Shown here: positions 35,553 through 46,431 of the stretch, piece after piece
Layout of the letters: each line of letters opens with the position of its first letter
Numbering within the stretch: the stretch's first letter is position 1
Assembly (NCBI GenBank): GCA_963844695.1
Contig: CAWJPL010000021.1
Span: 62,001-126,000 of the forward strand
Direction: 5' to 3'
From: RYN-230 sp963844695
GTDB taxonomy: Bacteria > Actinomycetota > Actinomycetes > Streptosporangiales > Streptosporangiaceae
DNA: 64,000 nucleotides
The notes under the pieces: generated by a model
What the model was told of the DNA's origin: nothing
Database searches by the model: none
Seen by the model: the letters and a program-made list of their open reading frames with translations, nothing else
Position numbers and translations under genes: made by a program

Positions 35553-36166
35553 TCGACCTCCCGCCCCTACCGCCGGCTCCGGGCATGACGCAGACCAGCG
35601 AGCACCGCGCTCGCTGTCTCCGCCGGGCCAGTTGCGTCCGAAGCGCTCTGAGTCATTCTGCCGTCACAATTTAGACCGTAGCGGGAAATCCTGATTGAAC
35701 GGCTGGGTCCGGACATTTGGGGTGCGGGCCGCCAGGATGAGACATGTCCGGCAAAAAGGCCGGAAACGCCGGGTGTGCCCGCCCCTGGCCCGTTGTGGCC
35801 AGTTAAGGCAGGAAGCAGCTCCGGCCAGGTCGGTGTCTCGCTGAGCTTCACAGGCCCTCCACCTCCGCCAATCACTCCTCCGCGGCTAAGACTGCCCGTT
35901 TGAAACCGCGCGTGCCAGCCACAGTCTCCGACCCCCCCGCTGCCAGGACGAACACGTCCCCGAACCGGCAGTAGAAACCCTGGGGCCGGGTGAGCGCCCC
36001 TGTGCGTCTGCTTCCGGCCCTGGGCAGTGCCCTGGGTGACCGCATCCGCATCCCAGGGCACCGACCAGGGCACTGACGGGCGCGCCAGGGCCGGTCGGAG
36101 CGCGACGTTAAGTACCAGTGCCGCTGGCACCGATAGATACCGCTTAGATCCGAGCAAGGAGTCCCC
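35553..36166. other. 614-bp intergenic region with promoter-like ends
   Basis: No convincing gene. The end next to the kinase is AT-richer (CACAATTTAGACC near 35670) and could hold its promoter. The end next to the epoxide hydrolase has GTGCC-GCT-GGCAC (inverted repeat near 36119-36131) and AT-rich GATAGATACCGCTTAGAT. Neither promoter is certain. Confidence 0.4.
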
Positions 36167-37372
36167 GTGTCAACACCAGCACCCAGCAGGCAGGCCGGCA
36201 GGTCCGATACCGCAGTCCGTCCCTTCCGGGTCGACGTGCCCAACGAGGAAATCGCCGACCTTCAGCGGCGCATCGCCGCGATGCGCTGGCCCTCCGCAGA
36301 ACTCGTCGCCGATCGGTCGCAGGGCGTCCAGCTGGCGACGATCCAGGAACTCGCCCGCTACTGGGCGACCGAGTACGACTGGCGCCAATTCGAAGCGAGA
36401 CTGAACGCGCTGCCGCAGTTCACCACCGAGATCGACGGCGTCGATATCCACTTCGTCCACGTGAAGTCGCCGCACGAGAACGCGATGCCGCTGATCATCA
36501 CGCACGGCTGGCCCGGCTCAGTCATCGAGCTGCTCGAGGTCGTGGGCCCGCTCACCAACCCGACCGCGCACGGCGGACGCGCCGAGGACGCGTTCGACCT
36601 CGTACTTCCCTCCCTGCCCGGCTACGGCTTCTCCAGCGAGCCGGCCGAGGTCGGCTGGGATCCCGGCCGCATCGCACAAGCGTGGGCCGAGCTGATGCAC
36701 CGCCTCGGCTACACCCGCTACGTCGCCCAGGGCGGCGACGTGGGCTCGTCGGTCACCGACGCGATGGGCCGCCAGGCGCCGGCGGGGCTGGCCGGCATCC
36801 ACCTCAACCTGCTCCTGGGGGTGCTGACCGGCAGCCCCACGCCGGCGGAATCCAAGCAGGAACGCGCGGCGCTCGACGCGCTCACCACGTTCAACGCCAG
36901 CGGCAGCGGCTACTTCATTGAGCAGGCCACCCGGCCGCAGACGATCGGCTACGCCCTGCTGGACTCGCCCGTCGCCCTGGCGGCCTGGATGATCGACCAC
37001 GACACCGACAGCTACCAGAAGATCTCCCGCGCCTTCCTCGACAAGCAGCCCGCGGGCCAGCTCACCCGGGACCACATCCTCGACAACATCACCCTGTACT
37101 GGCTGACCGCCACCGGAGCCTCAGCAGCCCGGGAGTACTGGGAGACCGGACAAGCTCTCGCGGCCGGGCAGGTTCCCCCGGAAGTCTCGGTCCCGGTCGG
37201 CTTCACCACCTTCCCCGGCGAGATCTGGCCGGCCCCGCGCAGCTGGGTCGAGAAGGCCTACCCCACCCTGGCCTACTTCAACGAGGTTGACAGGGGCGGC
37301 CACTTCGCAGCCTGGGAAGAGCCCGGGCTGTTCGCCACCGAGATCCGGGCCGCGTTCAGGCGACTGCGCTAG
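36167..37372 (+). CDS. Epoxide hydrolase with EHN N-terminal domain
   Basis: 401 aa from GTG 36167 with AAGGAG upstream, intact. Residues 15-125 are the EHN lid-anchor domain (FRVDVPNEEIADLQRRIAAMRWP). The alpha/beta-hydrolase core has the oxyanion motif HGWPGS, the nucleophile Asp in QGGDVGSSV (usually GGDWG) and the catalytic His in RGGHFAAWEEP. A Tyr pair in the lid activates epoxides. It hydrolyses epoxides to diols; the native substrate is unknown. Confidence 0.93.
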   Translation: MSTPAPSRQAGRSDTAVRPFRVDVPNEEIADLQRRIAAMRWPSAELVADRSQGVQLATIQELARYWATEYDWRQFEARLNALPQFTTEIDGVDIHFVHVKSPHENAMPLIITHGWPGSVIELLEVVGPLTNPTAHGGRAEDAFDLVLPSLPGYGFSSEPAEVGWDPGRIAQAWAELMHRLGYTRYVAQGGDVGSSVTDAMGRQAPAGLAGIHLNLLLGVLTGSPTPAESKQERAALDALTTFNASGSGYFIEQATRPQTIGYALLDSPVALAAWMIDHDTDSYQKISRAFLDKQPAGQLTRDHILDNITLYWLTATGASAAREYWETGQALAAGQVPPEVSVPVGFTTFPGEIWPAPRSWVEKAYPTLAYFNEVDRGGHFAAWEEPGLFATEIRAAFRRLR

Positions 37373-37560
37373 GGCAGCTCGCACCGGGGATGTGCCGGGG
37401 GGCTCCGCGAACCGTCCCCCCGGCACACGCGGCAGATGCAGGTTCGAATTTAGGAACATCGAGGAGAACATCGACAACGTCCGCTCGGCGGTGCGGGACC
37501 TGCGGGTCGTACCGAGTCTCATCTTTTTCACATTTGTGGCCGTGCGTTACGGTCGCTAAC

Positions 37561-37602
37561 CCCACGCGTTTCCTGTCCGCAAATGGCGCGCGTGGGATTT
37601 TT
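37561..37602 (+). terminator. Rho-independent terminator
   Basis: CCCACGCG (37561-37568) pairs with CGCGTGGG (37589-37596) and is followed by ATTTTTA. The loop is 20 nt. Placed between the epoxide hydrolase and the LAL gene. The rest of 37373-37718 contains no gene that I can support. Confidence 0.6.
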
Positions 37603-37718
37603 ACTGCCGTCTACGTGGTGAGCTGCCCGCTCACTGGCCCGCCGGACACAGCGAGCGACCGCCGGTCAGCTTCCGGATGCTGCGAAGGCGCCGTTGTCAG
37701 GCGCAAAGCTGATCGCTA

Positions 37719-40524
37719 GTGTCGGTTGGGATGCCTACGTCCAGCGGTGATCCTGGGCCTGGCCTGCGTGGTCGGCAGCCGGGACTGCGTGGTCGGCGTC
37801 ACGAGTGCGAGGTGCTGGATCGGCTGCTGGCCAGTGCGCGGGCCGGCGGCAGCGGGGCGCTGGTGCTGCGCGGCGAGCCGGGCATCGGCAAGACCGCGCT
37901 GCTGAGCTACGTGCTGGGACGCGCGTCCGGATGCCGTACCGCCCGGGCGGTCGGCGTCGAGGCCGAGATGGAACTCGCGTTCGCCGGGCTGCACCAGCTG
38001 TGTGCGCCGTTCCTCCATCGGCTCGATCGCCTTCCCGGACCACAGCGCGACGCGCTCGGCACGGTGTTCGGCCTGCTGGCCGGCGACGCCCCGGACCGCT
38101 TCCTCGTCGGGCTGGCTCTGCTGAGCCTGCTGGCCGACGTCGCCGAGGATCAGCCGCTGGTGTGCGTGGTGGATGACGCGCAGTGGCTCGACCACGCCTC
38201 GGCGCAAGCGCTCGCGTTCGTCGCGCGCCGCCTGGGGGCCGAGTCAGTCGCCCTGGTCTTCGCGGTACGCGAGCCCGCGGCCGAGCGTTACCTGACCGGG
38301 CTGACCGAGCTGGTGGTACCCGGGCTGGCCGATGGCGAGGCGCGCGCTCTGCTGCTGTCTGTGATCACCGGTCCTGTGGACGAACCAGTCCGCGACAGGA
38401 TCGTGGCCGAGACCCGCGGAAACCCGCTCGCCCTGCTGGAACTACCGCGTGGCCTGACGCCCCAGGAACTGGCCGGCGGGTTCGGGCTGCCCGACGCCGC
38501 GGCACTGTCGGGCCGGATCGAGGACAGCTTCCGGCGGCGGCTGGAACCGCTCCCGCCGACGACCCGGCTGCTGCTCACGGTGGCGGCGGCCGAGCCGATC
38601 GGCGACCCGGTGCTGGTGTGGCGGGCAGCCGACCAGCTCGGCGTGGAGGCCGATGCGGCGTCACCGGCGGTCGCGGCCGGACTGGTCCACTTCGCCGGGC
38701 AGGTGCGGTTCCGCCATCCGCTCGTGCGATCCGCCGTCTACCGGGCGGCGCCGCCCGAGGAGCGCCGGAGCGTCCACGGGGCTCTGGCGGACGCCACCGA
38801 TCCAGCCACCGATCCCGACCGCCGGGCCTGGCACCGCGCCCACGCGACATCTGGACCCGACGAGGAGGTGGCCGACGAGCTCGAGCGCTCAGCAGTTCGC
38901 GCACAGACGCGTGGCGGCCTGGCCGCGGCGGCTGCCTTCCTCCAGGAAGCCGCCCGGCTGACGCCTGACCGCGCGCGCCGGGCGCAGCGCGCGCTCGCCG
39001 CCGCGCAGGCCAGCCATCAGGCCAGGCGCACCCGACGCGGCGCTCGCCATGCTGGCCATGGCGCAGGCGATGCCGCTGGACGAGTTGCAGCGCGCCCGGG
39101 TGAACCTCCTGCGTGCGGAGATCGCGTTCGCCTCGCGGCGGGGTAGCGACGCTCCGCCGCTCTTGCTGAAGGCCGCGCGGCAGCTCGAGCCGCTGGACCT
39201 CGGGCTCGCCCGCGAGACCTACCTGGAGGCGTTCACGGCCGCCGTGCTCGCCGGCCGCCTGTCCCGTGGCGCGGACGTGGCGGAGGTTTCACGAGCGGCA
39301 CGACTGGCGCCCGCGCCGTCGGCCTCCCCCCGCGCTCCCGATCTCCTCCTCGACGGCCTGGCGCTGCTGGTCACCGACGGCCGCGCCGCTGGCACACCGC
39401 TGCTAAGACGGTCGCTGAGCGCTTTCAGCGGCCAGGACATCTCCGCCGAGGAAGGGCTGCGCTGGCTGTGGCTCGCCGGACGGGTGGCCGATGACCTGTG
39501 GGATGACGAGAGCTGGGAGGTCCTGTGCGCTCGTCATGTCACGCTCGCCCGGCAGGCAGGTGCGCTCACCGAGCTCCCGATCGCCCTGAGGTCCCGCATC
39601 TTCGTGCACGTGTTCGCGGGCGAGCTGGACGAGGGCGCGGCGCTGATGCAGGAGGTGCGCGCGGTCACCGAGGTGACTGGGACCCAGCTCGCGGCCTACG
39701 GCGCCGTCGCGCTTGCTGCCTGGCGAGGTCGTGAGGCCGAAGCCGCTGAGCTCATCGAGGCCACTATCGACGACGTGACGAGCCGTGGCGAAGGCATGGG
39801 GCTGAGCATCAGCTATCACGCGCGGGCATTGCTCTGCAACGGCCTCGGCCGCTACGCCGAAGCCAGGGCCGCGGCCGAGCAGGCAGGCGAGCATGAGGAT
39901 CTGGGTATCTTTGCGTGGGCGCAGACCGAGCTAGTCGAGGCGGCATCCCGGAGCGGCGAGCCCGAGGTCGCGGCCGCCGCCCTTGAGCGGCTCGCGGAGA
40001 CGACGCGCACGGCGGGTACCGACTGGGCGCTCGGTATACAGGCCCGCTCGCGAGCATTGCTGAGCGAGGGCGACGACGCAGAGGACCTCTACCGCGAGGC
40101 GATCGAGCGGCTCGGCCGCACCCGCATTCGCGTCGAGCTCGCCCGTGCTCACCTCCTCTACGGCGAATGGCTACGCCGCCGCGGGCGGCGCGCCGACGCG
40201 CGCCAGCAGCTGCGTACGGCCCACGAGATGTGCACCGCAATGGGTGTCGAGGCGTTCGCGGAGCGCGCTCGCCGTGAGCTGCTGGCCACCGGGGAGACAG
40301 TCCGCGACCGCGGAGTCGAGACGCGCGAGGAGCTCACAGCCCAGGAGGCGCAGATCGCCGGGCTCGCCGGCGATGGGAAGACGAACCCGGAGATCGGCGC
40401 CGAGCTGTTCATCAGCCCACGCACGGTCGAGTGGCACCTGCGTAAGGTGTACCCCAAGCTCGGCATCAGCTCCCGCCGACAGCTACGCGAGGCGCTCACT
40501 GACGCCGCGCGCCTACCGACCTAG
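37719..40524 (+). CDS. LAL-type LuxR regulator, one frameshift
   Basis: GTG 37719 or ATG 37731. Residues 45-60 are the P-loop GEPGIGKTALL, followed by LVCVVDDAQWLDHASAQALAF (Walker B). The frame breaks in GGCC near 39016; dropping one C gives HQAGAPDAALAMLAMAQAMP and a continuous helical repeat region to the C-terminal LuxR helix-turn-helix (LTAQEAQIAGLAGDGKTN, LFISPRTVEWHLRKVYPKLG). The repaired protein is about 934 aa, the normal LAL length. These ATP-dependent activators control biosynthetic or catabolic operons; the amidase gene follows 30 nt downstream. Confidence 0.88.
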
Positions 40525-40554
40525 CCGCATCCCTGTCCCGGCACACACAGCTAG

Positions 40555-42079
40555 GTGAACCGATATCGACACGCAGTTCGAAGAGCTCACCATCGCCGCC
40601 TTCCACACCGCGCTGCGGAACGGTGAGCTGACCGCCGCCGAACTCGTCAACTGGTACCTCGCCAGGATTCAGGCGCACAACATGGCCGGTGCACAGCTCC
40701 AGGCGGTAGTGACAGTGAACCCCCGGGCGCACGACGAGGCCGCGGCTCACGATAAGTCCTTCGCGGCGACCGGGAGGCTCTCGGGACCACTCCACGGTGT
40801 GCCCGTGCTGGTCAAGGACCAAGCCGAGACGGCTGGCCTGCGCACGACGTTCGGCTCGATCCTGTTTGACGCTTACGTGCCGTCGGCCGACGCGACCCTG
40901 GTCACGAAGCTCAGGGACGCGGGCGCGGTCATCCTGGCCAAGACGGCCATGTGCGACTTCGCAGCGGGCTGGTTCTCCTCCTCGTCGCTGACCGGCCACA
41001 CCAAGAACCCCTACGACCCGTCGCGTGAGTCCGGCGGCTCCAGCGCGGGTACTGCCGCGGGGGTAGCCGCGAATTTCGGGCTCGTCGGGATCGGGGAGGA
41101 CACCGGCGGGTCCATCCGGATCCCTGCTTCGTTCAACAACCTCTTCGGTCTGCGCGTCACCACCGGGCTGATCAGCCGCGCCGGGTTCTCGCCCCTGGTC
41201 CACTTCCAGGACACCCCAGGCCCGATCGGGCGAACGGTCTCCGACATCGCAACGCTGCTCGACAGCATCGTTGGCTACGACCCGCAGGACCCCTTCACCG
41301 TGACGGCGTCGTCTGCCCCCGTCGTCGGCGGCTACGCACAGGCGCTTGACATCGATGTTCCGCTGGCCACCTGGCGGGTCGGGGTGCTGGAAACAGGCTT
41401 CGGCTCCGACGGGGATCCCGACGCCGCGCCAGTCAACCGCGCGGTTCGAGTGGCGCTCGCGCAGCTAGAGGACCTCGGCGTGGCCACGGTCCCGGATGTC
41501 CGGATCGACGACCTCGCCGACTGGATCGCCAACACCTCCGTCTACTTCCGGCAATCGAAGTCCGACATCAACGACTTCCTCGCGCGGCGACCTGACGCGC
41601 CCGCGTCGAGCTTCATGGAAATCTACGACAGCCAGCAGTTCCATCCGCTCAACGACTTGTTCCACGGGATCGCCGCGGGCCCGGGCACGACCGACGGCGA
41701 TGCGGAGTACCTGCGACTGCGGCTTAACCAGGAACACTTCCGGCGGCTGGTCCTGAACATCTTCGCCGTGCACCGGCTCGACTTCCTGGTCTACCCCACC
41801 GTGCAGGTGCTTCCGCCAGCGCGTGACAAGCTCGCCGCCGACAAGTACCAGGCCCTCGCCTTTCCCACCAACACCGTCATTGCGTCCCAGGCCGGGCTGC
41901 CAGCACTCACTATTCCGGTCGGCTTTACTGACCACGGCCTGCCCGTGGGAATGGAACTGCTCGGCACTCCGCTGGCCGAGACGAAGATGCTCCAGTTCGC
42001 CCGCGCCTGGGAGAGTTTTAGGCGACCGCGGCAGCCGCCAGAGCTGAGGCCGTACAACGTGATCGAGCCGCGAATATGA
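40555..42079 (+). CDS. Amidase (amidase-signature family)
   Basis: The frame IDTQFEELTIAAFHTALRNG is open before the first ATG (40682), so the true start is upstream. GTG 40555 would read GTG-ACC-GAT-ATC if one A of GTGAACC were absent; an indel at the start is likely. The Ser-cisSer-Lys triad is complete: Lys in GVPVLVKDQAET, and Ser residues in ESGGSSAGTAAG and GEDTGGSIRIPA. It hydrolyses amides; about 508 aa. Possibly activated by the adjacent LAL regulator. Confidence 0.9.
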
Positions 42080-42256
42080 CCTGTCACGGACGGGAAGGCC
42101 GGCTTCCGGTGCCACCGTGTGGTGTGACAGGGACGAAGGGCTCGAGAGGTGGACGGTTAGGGGCGCGTACGCAAGGTAGCGGGTGGTGGTGAAGGTGAAA
42201 GTCGAAGGGCCGACGCCTTCGTCCAGGTGCAGGTCTATAGCGGTTAGCCTGAGACC

Positions 42257-42475
42257 ATGCTGATCATCTCGGGCCTTGAGGTCGAACGAAAGGCGCAGTT
42301 CGCTGACGAACTGACCGAATTGTTCGGTCGTGAGGTTGACCTTGTGTCGCTGCGTTCCCTGCACCCACTGCTGCAGCCGTCGGTGAAGAAAAGACGCCTA
42401 TCTGTCCTCGTCTTCTGGGACGTCCGCAGCGTCGGCATGTTCTTCGGGCACCTTATCCGTGATCCTCGCTCGTAG
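42257..42475 (+). pseudogene. MntA-type nucleotidyltransferase remnant (internal deletion)
   Basis: MLIISGLEVERKAQ joins directly to FADELTELFGREVDLVSLRS and PLLQPSV. Compared with the intact MntA gene at 55874, the start and end align closely but about 55 residues holding the GSxxRG and DxD active site are absent. The 20 or so bases before the ATG also match (GGTTAGCCTGAG). The open frame then runs to 42475 across the 3' end of the convergent gene. Confidence 0.7.
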
Positions 42476-43471
42476 ATTGTAAGCCTTGTCGAAGACCTCG
42501 GCCACTGTCTCCCGGATCGCTTTGCGGACGGTTTCCTCGTCCCCGCTGAGATTCTCAATGTTCCGCTGATAAAGGACGAATGTCGTACCGAACGGCAACT
42601 GCGAGGGTGTCCCTGCATTCCACTCTCCGCCCAACGGAAGCACACTGTTACCGGATCCGCTGCCTGTAACGGCGGGCAAGTACCACCGCGTGTCCGGGTC
42701 CAGGCCGTTCTCGACCCAGGCTTTTTCTGGAAGCCACTCCACGTCGGTGAAGACAGCGTCATCGGATGAACCGGCTACCTCCAAGTTGCGGATCCTGACT
42801 TCTTCCTCAACCTTCGCCTCGAAGTCATCGCGCTCCATCCGGTACGGCACCACCCAGGTGGCTGAATCAGAATTCAGCTTTGCCGCAGCGGCGAAGTCGG
42901 GCCGTCCTGCGTCACTGTTATCCGGATCGAGCCAGACCTTGACCTGGCCGCGTAGCGCCCACGCAGGGCTGAACCGATTGACCAATCTGAGCAGGTCGTC
43001 GAGGCACATGGCTGAGTCGCTGAATCGGCCCCGTCGGTAGAGCGCGACGGCAAGGCGCCACTGCGCCTGGGCCGACTTCGGATCGGCTTGGACTGCCGCC
43101 TGGGCGGCAATCCGGGCATCCTCAAAATATTCCAGCTGCCAGAGCGCCTCCGAGGCAAGCACGAGCGATGCGACCCGGATCGGGGTCGACGGGTCCTGCA
43201 GATGGCGATGGGCGGTCCACAGCGCCCGAAGGGGATGCTCGCTGCAGGTGCGCATGTGCTCCTGGAGCGTCTCCAGAGTATCCTCGTCCGATTTTGCGGA
43301 CCGATGGCGATGTTCGGAGGGCACATAGTCGAGCCACCGTGCGATGGCAACTGTAACTTCATCGGTCTGCTCAAACTTGCGTGCTATAGGATGTTCTGCG
43401 TAACCTGGCCCAGAATGGTGGGATGGATGGGGCCCTTGAGTAACAGACGGGGTCGGATCATCACGGGTCAT
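42398..43471 (-). CDS. TPR protein with metallopeptidase-like but motif-less C-terminus
   Basis: 357 aa from ATG 43471 (weak ribosome site). Residues 30-200 contain helical TPR-like repeats (EALWQLEYFEDARIAAQAAV, AQAQWRLAVALYRRGRFSDS). The C-terminal 110 residues (LPEKAWVENG, QLPFGTTFVLYQRNIENLSG, EETVRKAIRETVAEVF) resemble the small zincin-like metallopeptidase family (PF06262), in which the matching helix carries HExxH; here it reads EVFDK. If the match is right it is a dead enzyme used for binding. The tail is acidic. Confidence 0.6.
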   Translation of the reverse strand: MTRDDPTPSVTQGPHPSHHSGPGYAEHPIARKFEQTDEVTVAIARWLDYVPSEHRHRSAKSDEDTLETLQEHMRTCSEHPLRALWTAHRHLQDPSTPIRVASLVLASEALWQLEYFEDARIAAQAAVQADPKSAQAQWRLAVALYRRGRFSDSAMCLDDLLRLVNRFSPAWALRGQVKVWLDPDNSDAGRPDFAAAAKLNSDSATWVVPYRMERDDFEAKVEEEVRIRNLEVAGSSDDAVFTDVEWLPEKAWVENGLDPDTRWYLPAVTGSGSGNSVLPLGGEWNAGTPSQLPFGTTFVLYQRNIENLSGDEETVRKAIRETVAEVFDKAYNLRARITDKVPEEHADAADVPEDEDR

Positions 43472-43759
43472 AGGCACATCATCTTTTCTTTGCCTCGGGG
43501 CGCTCGCCGGAGAACGGCGAGATTTGACACTCACTTTAGATCGCCGGCCCCGGCTATGAACACATGCGGCACCGCAGGCTCGACATCCAGCTTTGAGGGC
43601 ACCGGACTGCTGCCCGTACAGAGCCGTCCTCAAGCCAGGCGACGACCGCCGCAAAGACTGCTGACTCCATGTTCCTGGCTCGATGAAGGCAGCTGAGAGC
43701 GCGCGCAGGTTCTGTCGGGCGATTGCGGATCGATCGGGGACTCGCCGATACTGCTTCGC

Positions 43760-44644
43760 ATGACCAGTCGGCTGCGCGCCCGCACCGTGACGGCGAACGG
43801 GTTGCAGTTCGGTGTACTGGAGGCGGGCAGCGGGCCACTTGCTCTGTGCCTGCACGGCTTCCCCGACTCTGCTCACACGTGGCGGTATCTGCTGCCAGCG
43901 TTGGCGGATGCGGGTTTCCACGCGGTGGCGCCGTTCATGCGCGGGTATGCGCCGACCAGCATCCCCGCGGACGGCTGCTTCCGGCTGGGGGCGCTCGTCG
44001 CCGACGCAGTCGGACTGCACGACGCCCTGGGCGGCGACGACCGGGCTGTCCTGATCGGCAGCGACTGGGGCGCCGAGACGGCATACGGCGCGGCCGCGTT
44101 CGCTCCGGACCGCTGGCGGCGCGTGATCACGCTGGCCGTGCCCCCGCTAGAACTCGATACGAAGATCTTCGCCGACTACGATCAGCTGAAGCGGTTTTTC
44201 TACTTGTTCTTCCTGAAGACACCCTTTGCCGAGTCCGTGCTCGCCGCTGGGGACATGGCATTCCTGGACCGGCTGTGGCAGGACTGGTGTCCCGGCTATG
44301 ACGCGGGTGAGGATCTCCGCCACGTCAAGCACTGCCTTCGCGGTGAGGGGAACCTCGCGGCGGCGATCGGCTATTACCAGGCCGAGGAACCGGGGCTCCG
44401 CCACTTCGGCGCGGATGGCGCCTACGCGGCTGAGGAGGCGGCGCTGGCCAGAGCTGGGCCGCAGCCGACCCTGTACCTGCACGGGAACCGCGATGGCTGC
44501 ATCGATCTCGCCCTCGTCGAGGACGCCGAGCTTTATCTCGCGACCGGGTCGAGGATGCAGGTTGTCGAGGGCGCCGGCCACTTCCCGCAGGTCGAGAAGC
44601 CAGCAGCGGTGAACGAGCAGATTCTGGCCTGGGTTAGCGCGTGA
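43760..44644 (+). CDS. Alpha/beta-hydrolase, epoxide-hydrolase/dehalogenase-like
   Basis: 294 aa from ATG 43760, intact. LCLHGFPDSAHTWRYLLPAL carries the oxyanion motif HGFPDS; LIGSDWGAETAYGAAA has Asp as nucleophile; LHGNRDGCIDLALV the acid strand; and VEGAGHFPQVEKP the catalytic His. Asp rather than Ser as nucleophile points to epoxide hydrolase or haloalkane dehalogenase chemistry. Confidence 0.9.
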   Translation: MTSRLRARTVTANGLQFGVLEAGSGPLALCLHGFPDSAHTWRYLLPALADAGFHAVAPFMRGYAPTSIPADGCFRLGALVADAVGLHDALGGDDRAVLIGSDWGAETAYGAAAFAPDRWRRVITLAVPPLELDTKIFADYDQLKRFFYLFFLKTPFAESVLAAGDMAFLDRLWQDWCPGYDAGEDLRHVKHCLRGEGNLAAAIGYYQAEEPGLRHFGADGAYAAEEAALARAGPQPTLYLHGNRDGCIDLALVEDAELYLATGSRMQVVEGAGHFPQVEKPAAVNEQILAWVSA

Positions 44645-44787
44645 CCGCCGACCGTGCCGTCCCCTCTGCGTGCCGCAAGATGGCCAGCCGCCGGACGGCG
44701 TCCTCGCCTGGTTCTCTTTCGTTCACTTAGATCTCCTTAACGAGCGCACCGGCCTGCATCCCGCGCTGCGGGGTTGCGTTGTCCCTG

Positions 44788-46431
44788 CTAGCGTCCGACG
44801 GCGTAGAGGGTGGCGTTGTTGATGGCGTAGACAGTGCCGTCGGGGCCGATGATGGTGGGGGTGTAAGCCTCGGGTCGTGGGCGGTTGAGGCGGATCTTCT
44901 CGGCCAGGGTGTTGCGGGCTAGGTCCCAGCGGTAGAGGGTTCCGTCCTCGCTGTTCACGATCACTGAGTCGTCGGCGGGGTCAACCACGGCCGAATTGAT
45001 GCACCACTCGTAGCGTGCTCCAGCGGGAGCGCCGGGGAAGTGGACGGGCGACAGTATGGTCTGGACGGCCTTCATGACTCGCGCGTTGGCGTAAGGGTCC
45101 TTCTGACTTGACCTGGGGTCGAGCACCGCCACCTCGTTGTGCCCGTTTCCGTGCGGCCCGACGCCGAGGTAGTTGTTATATTTGGACACCAGCAAGTAGG
45201 GCGAGGTTCCGTGGTAGCCGGGCACCGCGCGGGCGGGCAGCACGGAGGGGGTGTTGTCCCAGCCAAAGGAGCCCGGTGTCTTGGTCCGGGTCAAGGTAGC
45301 GTTGTAATGCAGCAGCCAGCCGCGGTCGTCGTGGCTCGGGAACGGATTCTCCAGGACGCCGTAGTACACGTCCCCGTCCGGGCCGACTGTCGGTGAAGCG
45401 GACGAGCTGGTCGAGATCAGGGCCGGCCGACCGCTGACCGGGTCCTTCAAGAGGACGTGGAACCGTGGCTTGAGGGTGGTGGCGTTCAGCCCGACCAGGA
45501 AGCCGCGGGTGGGGCTGGTGACGGTGATGTAGACGGTCGCGCCGGATGGCGACAGAGCCGGGGCGCAGCTGATGGCCACACCGGTAACGGCCCGGTTGCC
45601 GGCGGCCTTCGCGGCGGTGATCCAGGTCGCGTGACCATGGGCATCGATCCGGGCGATCCCGCTGGACAAGTGCGCTGGTGTTGCGCCGGTCACCGTGAAC
45701 CCGAAGTACACCGACCCGTCGGGCCCCGCGGTCAGCGGTGTGGTGATCTGCACTGCCTTGTTGTACGCGGACCGGTGCGCCTTCCACTGAGCAGCGCCGT
45801 AGAATACCCGCCGCCGCACCGCGCCGACCGCCGCGTTGACGTGCCTGCGCATCAGGACCGTACCGCCCGCACCAGCGACTGCCAGGGTTTTGCTTGCCGT
45901 CAGGACCGCAGGCAGCGGAGGCGTGAAGCCGCCAAAACCATTGGCGGACGCAGGCGGCCGGTAATCGGTGTTAAGCGACCAGCGCCGGACGCCGCCAGTC
46001 CCGGAATACGCGACAACACGGAACCCGGCCTTGGCGCTGACCCGGGTTGGGACCAGCACTGTGTTCGCGGCGGTGATCATGGGTGAGCCGTAGTGGATGA
46101 GCAGTTCCCCACCGACCAGATGCGGGGCCAGGTCGACCTTCGCCCTCCAGCGGATCCGGCGGAACGGCTGAGGCCGCTTCAAGGCGACGGCCGTGTGCTG
46201 TGCGTTGCCGGCGAAACCGGCCCACTCGACTGCGGCACTTGGACCGCCCGCCCACGAGCTACCCGCCCTGGTGATCTGCGCGCTTGATGCCGGGGTGAAG
46301 GAGCCGAGCACCATCCCGGCCGCGGCAACCGCGCCAGCCCCCCCTCTGGCAATCCAGCCAAGGACCGGCCGAGCCGGACTCCTCGCCGGCTTGGCGCCCG
46401 GCTCTCCTGACCCTCGTAGCCAGCCAGTCAT
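44788..46431 (-). CDS. Secreted beta-propeller (PQQ-like) protein
   Basis: 547 aa from ATG 46431, intact. A basic N-terminus and hydrophobic segment (GGAGAVAAAGMVLGSFTPASSA) form a signal peptide. The rest is made of repeating strands ending in GPDGSVYFG, GPDGDVYYG, EDGTLYRWD and GPDGTVYAI, typical blades of PQQ-like propellers. No enzymatic motif is visible, so it is likely a binding or structural protein outside the cell. Confidence 0.8.
   Translation of the reverse strand: MTGWLRGSGEPGAKPARSPARPVLGWIARGGAGAVAAAGMVLGSFTPASSAQITRAGSSWAGGPSAAVEWAGFAGNAQHTAVALKRPQPFRRIRWRAKVDLAPHLVGGELLIHYGSPMITAANTVLVPTRVSAKAGFRVVAYSGTGGVRRWSLNTDYRPPASANGFGGFTPPLPAVLTASKTLAVAGAGGTVLMRRHVNAAVGAVRRRVFYGAAQWKAHRSAYNKAVQITTPLTAGPDGSVYFGFTVTGATPAHLSSGIARIDAHGHATWITAAKAAGNRAVTGVAISCAPALSPSGATVYITVTSPTRGFLVGLNATTLKPRFHVLLKDPVSGRPALISTSSSASPTVGPDGDVYYGVLENPFPSHDDRGWLLHYNATLTRTKTPGSFGWDNTPSVLPARAVPGYHGTSPYLLVSKYNNYLGVGPHGNGHNEVAVLDPRSSQKDPYANARVMKAVQTILSPVHFPGAPAGARYEWCINSAVVDPADDSVIVNSEDGTLYRWDLARNTLAEKIRLNRPRPEAYTPTIIGPDGTVYAINNATLYAVGR

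Noticed and set aside
35567..36157. 196-codon minus-strand frame in the gap before the epoxide hydrolase
   Set aside because: No motif, poor codon-position bias and no ribosome site; treated as noncoding.
37430..37450. GGTTCGAATT resembling a tRNA T loop
   Set aside because: No acceptor or anticodon stem can be drawn around it.
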